NCBI RefSeq assembly: GCF_910592395.1
Contig: NC_088313.1
Span: 12,602,437-12,666,436 of the forward strand
Direction of reading: 5' to 3'
DNA from: Lineus longissimus
Lineage: Eukaryota; Nemertea; Pilidiophora; Heteronemertea; Lineidae
Length of the DNA: 64,000 bases
The notes below the pieces were generated by a model. The model searched no databases, had not been told where the DNA came from, and saw only the letters and a program-made list of their open reading frames with translations. Below are positions 59,887 to 64,000 of this stretch, in pieces (within the stretch, counting starts at the first letter, position 1; each line of letters starts with the position of its first letter). The position numbers and the translations under genes were made by a program.

Positions 59887-59901
59887 CTTGCGCATGCGCA
59901 C
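59887..59901. promoter_or_regulatory. NRF-1-type palindrome
   Basis: TGCGCATGCGCA matches the NRF-1 consensus exactly and lies just upstream (gene sense) of the MSKLRRELCKEIG start. It either marks an internal promoter or is a coincidence at an exon boundary. Confidence 0.35.
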
Positions 59902-61417
59902 TAATTACCATCTCGGCCGTTCAACGCAGTAGTGCGCTTAGCTTAGGGCAATCTCCAAAAGCAGAGTTAATCAGGCGGTGGGGAGCATTATGCACTTTGC
60001 CGATAGCCCATTGGTTTCCTCTAATGTCTAGCTAATACTGTGCGAAATTTCAGTGAATTTAGTCAAAAAAATCCTTTGTCCACCTTTGTACCGCCGCTTT
60101 GCATGCATTGATGAAGTTCAAACAGGAAATAAGCCTTTGAGGCGTTTTTACGGCTCAAAAACTGGCATTTCTAGCGATAATATTTTAGTTGCCGATAGAT
60201 CCGCGAGAGGGCAATACCATCTAGAGTCATAATAACACTGCTTCTGGTGTTTTGGAACATTTTTTTCTTTGTCCACTTGCATGCCGAAGTTGGAGGTTTT
60301 AATGATGTGACAGCAAAAAATTGAATTGGTCATTGCGAGGGGGTCACTAGGGAGCTTGGGGGGTTGATCTATGCAATATACCTAGTTTTAAATCGTGCTT
60401 GTTTCATGCTAATGTGGAACACCATCATTCTGATACTACTGAGATTTAAATTTTTCACTCTAGATTTTAAATGAAGTTTGAAAATTCATTTTTCACTTGA
60501 TGATCATGCTAATCATGACTGCATGAGTCCAGTTTCCCTGCACCCAAAGTTTATTACTGATGGTAGCTTTCCTATATCTAATTGTCTAATGTAAAAAAGT
60601 TGGGCATTTTGTGGGGGTGTACTGTGGTCTTGGCCTCTCCTACCTTGGGGGTGGGGGTGGGGTGGGGGTGGGGTGGGGTGGGGTGGGGTGGGGTGGAGGT
60701 TGGTCTTGTTGGCATCCAGGTTTGAAATTGATGTAGGCATTCCAGTAATTTGATTGCAAATTTGTTAGATCCTCTGGTGAACAGTCATATCAGGTGGGAG
60801 CATACAAACAAGGACATCAGGGACGCTGTCCTAAATAAAGAGGTGTCCTGATTATGATCACCTGTGTCCTCGAACACAAGACGTACGATCGTTTAGCCAA
60901 AACATTCTGCGAGCCGTACTTTTGAGGTACATTGTGTCTCCGCGGTATAATACGATATCAATTTAGACCAAGGGACCAAACAATGCTGTCCTCTCTCAAA
61001 GGTGTCCTCACACAGAAGGTAATTCTCTGAATACACCCCAAGCTACGCTTGTCTGTATAGCCATAAAGGACGTCTTACTTAGGAAGGACAATATTGTCCT
61101 TCAGGGAGGGGAAGGATGTCCCTACAGGAGGACAATGTCATTCTTCTGGTACGTGTTGAACACTTTCAAGTAAGGACAACCTAGGGACAAGACATCCTTT
61201 ATGATCCTACGAGTGACGCGATATGAATTCATTCATAAAACTCTTGACTGGTGTTATTATGGACTACTCGTTTTTCTCTCTTGTAATTCGGCAATTTTAT
61301 ATCAGATAACAAAGCGTAATTCAAACGGATACCGTGTCTCGTTGAGGCTGCCATTGTGATTGATTGCTGCGAGCTGATTCGTCAATGGCGGCACGTGACT
61401 GATTACACTGGCGGCCT
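59902..61417. other. Intron or spacer with G-rich tract
   Basis: Contains the GGGGT tract and a cluster of AGGACA/TGTCCT words (60810-61200). No coding motif. Confidence 0.4.
60643..60706. repeat. GGGGTG tract (G-quadruplex-prone)
   Basis: Roughly ten runs of four or five G separated by single T, on the plus strand; the density meets the usual intramolecular G-quadruplex pattern. Confidence 0.85.
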
Positions 61418-62493
61418 CTATCGGACGGCGTTGGTTGGGTTTTTCTGGTGTTGCATTTTTTGCCCAACCTTACGACGTTCCCAGGTTAAACTTGAGGAGG
61501 AGCGCCATTTGTCTGCACCAACACCAGAATCTTTCACAATTCGCTCCATCCTCTTACTAATATCTGGATGGCGTTTGAGGAGCGTACTAGTCGACCTATT
61601 CACGGTTCGCTTCATAAGCCTCTCCTGAGCAAGACGTTCACTAACTAGTCGATTATGCCGTCGTCTTAGTTGGGTGCGCTTTTTATTTACAAGGGTGATG
61701 AAAGCAGGATCTTTAATTGAACTGATGCCTGCCAGTATGTCTGGAATTTCTTCATCATCAGAAGAGGATGAAGAATCAATGAGAAGAGGCTCACTATCAC
61801 TATCTGACATACCTGAATCTGAAGGCTGAAAAGCTTCAACTGGCTCTTTCTGAACTTCAACTTCAGACTGGAGGTTGGGAATCTCCTCACTCATGTCACT
61901 ACAAAGACCAAGAGATTTTGTAAGAGCACAGTCTTGGATATACAACATCTCATCATAAGCAGCACGAATACTCTGCATTTTCTCCAAGTTTTCAAATACT
62001 TTTGATTTCAATGACCCACAATCTGTGCCGAATGCTTCCCTGGTTTGTTTGGCAGAAAGATTTGCTGTGGCTACAAAAGTTAGCAATTGACGATCTTTCT
62101 CACTGGATGCCAGTCTATGTAACAGATGTAATTGATCTTTTGGAATGAAACTCATTCCAAGAGCCGATTCTGACAGAAGACCCAACTTGCTTCCTAATTC
62201 AAAAAAATTATTATAATCAATTCCCAGCTTCTTCTGAATCACAAAAAGCTGAGTTTCACCCTGTCTAATAGTCGACTTCTCAGATCGCCCCATTTCTACC
62301 AGAACAGTAGGCATTTCCAATACACGGTTGTAAATTGTGGTGCGATGATACACAGTACCAGGAAAACAATGCTCATGGAGTTGCCTCAGCGATATAGGCT
62401 CATGTTGCAAAATACAATTGGACATGTCAATCCAACTCTGACAATTACACCTTTGGTGTGATGAGTGCAAGCTTTGGCACATGTAGAGTAGAG

Positions 62494-62774
62494 CGGGGCA
62501 AGACGCCCCCCTTAAGGGATAAAGTCACGTAGGATGCATAGTAATACTACCAGTAGCGAACTGCACCTCGTGATGACTGACACTTGGAAGTACCACCAAT
62601 AGGTCATAATAATATTCAGCTCTCTCATTGGTTTAATGGTGCAGGGGATCTTTTATAACAAAGTTCAAAAGGGGCGTTTTACCCCATATATGGGGCAAGT
62701 TGCCCCGCTAGTTGGGGCAAGAGGCCCACTGGGGGGCGTCTTACCCCACACTGGAGGGGCGTCTTGCCCCACGG
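62494..62774. repeat. GGGGCAAGACGCCCC inverted-end repeat
   Basis: GGGGCAAGACGCCCC at 62494 and the inverted GGGGCGTCTTGCCCC near 62758-62772, with more GGGGCAAG/TACCCC words between. Looks like a short MITE; no target duplication could be fixed. Confidence 0.55.
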
Positions 62775-62839
62775 CTGGAAAAGGGTTTGTGACCGTTGAC
62801 TCAATTAAGACACAACTCAATTAAGACACAACTGTTTTA

Positions 62840-63076
62840 AGCCCCGTCTAGACTAGCAAACATGATCAAACAATTGTTTGCTAAACTTCATGTTTGGCCT
62901 TGTTTGCCGTGGCATGTTTGCCCATGTTTGCTAGTGTGGACTAGCTGCAAAACATCAGAAAACTTGTTTGCAAATGTTAGGCTAGGCACCTTCTGAAAAA
63001 ACATGTTTGCCAAACACGAAGTTTGCTCATGTTTTCAAACATTTGTTTAGTCATGTTTGCTAGTGTAGACGGGGCT
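62840..63076. mobile_element. 237 bp hairpin MITE with TTA duplication
   Basis: AGCCCCGTCTAGACTAGCAA at 62840 and its inverted partner ending GGGGCT at 63076, with TTA at 62837-62839 and 63077-63079. The interior is a run of CATGTTTG/CAAACATG words, so the whole element can fold on itself. The TTA duplication points to a Harbinger-mobilised element. Confidence 0.8.
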
Positions 63077-63426
63077 TTAGTCATCATTAGGCTTGTCAAC
63101 GGATAAACTACTAACTGGACTGACAACATAAGGCAAGGAATAACAAATGGAATGTTTAATTGACAACACGAACAAATACAAACATATTTATAAGCTGTGG
63201 TAGAAAAAAAAATATAAAATTTACCAACCTGATAAACTGCAGAACACATGTACATGTGTAACTAGAAAACCAACAAACTTTCAGCAGAACGGCCACTTGT
63301 AACAGAGCTGTAAATCCTCATGGAAGAATGATATGTGTGGGCAGGCCTAAGGATCTTTGAACATTTTAACAGTTGTGCCTGCTCACGAAGACAAGATGTA
63401 ACCTGATCATCAGGCTACCTGGATGT

Positions 63427-64000
63427 CTAATCTGAATCATCGGACGCATCACACACATGGCAGAGATAGATAGGTCTTCCAGGGGTACAGTCTTCATGCG
63501 CCCACCGATGGCACTTGACACATCCTACCCACTCCTCCCCTGGTCTGCTCTCAGACCACAACTCACCACAAACTAGACACGCCCAGTCCTGGTTGATTGA
63601 TGACACCACTACAATTTGTTCACCACTACAGCTTGGCTTTGGATTGCCCATGCTGTCAGCCTCTGAGGCAGTACGTTTTGGGTTTGTAGTTGTTTTTGCT
63701 CCAGGTTTCTCCAGTAATTTGCGCTTTGGTTTTTTACCTTTACCTTTTGTTTTGGCACTGTGGTGACTGTCTTTGGTTTCGACCTTTCGCTTTTTCCCTT
63801 TTCCAGCAGACAGTGTTACTCCCTTTCGTTTTCCCTTTCCTTTCTCTGCCTTCTGTTGCAACCTCTGCACAACCTCAGCCTTGTATGGAGATGAGGTAAG
63901 GATTTCTGCCTGTTGTTTCTTTGACGGTTTTCTTTTATTCTGTTTCCTACTGGCACTGGCATGAGGTGGAGACATGGAGTTGTGAACTTCTTCTATGTTT
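63427..64000 (-). CDS. C-terminus of a pogo-type (jerky/Tigger-like) protein with PHD-like finger (partial)
   Basis: Minus strand, open from the window edge to a stop at 63427. It reads KPSKKQQAEILTSSPYKAEV, the linker that follows the DDE domain in many pogo-type proteins, then a Lys/Gly-rich basic stretch. A finger follows: CLVCGELWSESRPGEEWVGC, VKCHRWAHEDCTPG, CHVC (C-x2-C...C-x2-C...H-x2-C...C-x2-C), then an acidic tail. The finger type may bind chromatin. An ATG at 63975 exists, but the frame stays open above it, so the N-terminus lies outside the window. No lesion is visible in this part. Confidence 0.7.
   Translation of the reverse strand, partial: NIEEVHNSMSPPHASASRKQNKRKPSKKQQAEILTSSPYKAEVVQRLQQKAEKGKGKRKGVTLSAGKGKKRKVETKDSHHSAKTKGKGKKPKRKLLEKPGAKTTTNPKRTASEADSMGNPKPSCSGEQIVVVSSINQDWACLVCGELWSESRPGEEWVGCVKCHRWAHEDCTPGRPIYLCHVCDASDDSD

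Larger units (their letters stand above)
58163..62482 (-). pseudogene. Unclassified multi-exon transposon protein (VGAD...DGGGDENPDH family)
   Basis: Minus strand. Exon 62482 to about 61455 (donor CGTC|GTAAGG): a helical N-terminus, an acidic Ser-rich linker (SDSGMSDSDSEPLLIDSSSS), then KDSGVGADKWRSSSSLTWER. The intron ends near 59888. The next exon, to 58870, reads GDFWYWTMSKLRRELCKEIG, LIQLCVPRNKRYRSSARYHG, FSLNRDDAAGFRLNTL, TIRVDGGGDENPDHIEQKFL and YLNEVEHLNGQLSRAHANLF. In the same frame after TAA (58870-58872) comes a zinc-rich part (CCFSAECQHPFC, FKWFEGGPALPFFPWP, CLECEKCTC) to 58414, then, after a frame change, LSRQLCISEERVQFCFQHLF to 58163. I recall full-length relatives in cnidarians and vertebrates as repeated genes. 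The Asp/Glu-rich blocks suggest a DDE-type transposase; that is inference. Confidence 0.6.
62483..63426. other. Spacer with two small MITEs
   Basis: Apart from the two inverted-repeat elements at 62494-62774 and 62840-63076 I see no gene. Confidence 0.4.

Noticed and set aside
60643-60706. Possible interstitial telomere repeat
   Set aside because: The unit is GGGGT/GGGGGT, not the animal TTAGGG, and spacing is irregular.

Overview
This is an animal nuclear genome window, very probably from a marine invertebrate. Genes are split by GT-AG introns, intergenic DNA is long, there are no operons, and almost every recognisable protein comes from a eukaryotic transposable element (TE) family: piggyBac, PIF/Harbinger, pogo/Tigger, Mutator-like, Helitron and a protein-primed-type DNA polymerase B. 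Frequent AGGCCTA words and interspersed repeats with a microsatellite just inside the left end resemble what is seen in molluscs, amphioxus, echinoderms and hemichordates. I cannot name the species.

Layout. 1-1865 (minus): a Mutator-like transposase gene split by a 1.05 kb TTA-flanked Harbinger-type MITE. 2577-3532 (minus): an uncharacterised TE-associated protein with a Tudor-like end and one in-frame stop. 4242-4640: a terminal-inverted-repeat MITE. 4689-9253 (minus): the best host gene, an eight-exon SAM-UIM-HECT ubiquitin ligase of the G2E3-like type, with intact phases and catalytic Cys. 12162-13312 (minus): a two-exon chromodomain gene with a CCAAT-type promoter. 13830-17257: a decayed pogo-like element with long TIRs and a TA duplication. 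17981-20370 (minus): piggyBac copy 1, decayed. 20831-21495 (minus): SGNH-hydrolase-like exons ending in a zinc knuckle. 24347-26698: an interspersed element carrying about 1.3 kb of CGTC satellite; relatives lie at 27582 and 41780. 29222-30484 (minus): the Helitron Rep N-terminal part, truncated. 31054-32259 (minus): an unknown coding exon behind duplicated leader exons. 33463-33831 (minus): a frameshifted Myb/SANT (NAIF1-like) exon. 34446-35688 (minus): an unknown ORF pair, one split by a TTAA piggyBac MITE. 36457-37452 (minus): a PHD-like protein with a GEQGAESVH motif.

37555-49496 (minus) is the most complex locus. A decayed multi-exon DNA polymerase B gene keeps phase-0 exons, but two full piggyBac elements (41765-46082 and 46294-49366) sit in its introns. 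The first of these contains a further interspersed element, and an 822 bp exon segment is tandemly duplicated.

50194-53707 is an apparently complete Harbinger element. It has TIRs, an ATT duplication, an intact DDE transposase (plus) and an intact Myb-like ORF (minus), converging on a hairpin. A diverged paralogous empty site lies at about 53853-53960. 58163-62482 (minus) is a multi-exon TE gene of a family I recognise by pattern but cannot classify. 63427 to the window edge (minus) is the C-terminus of a pogo-type protein with a PHD-like finger.

The genes do not form a pathway. The window is a TE graveyard around two plausible host genes (HECT ligase, chromodomain protein), with one element (Harbinger) that could still be active.
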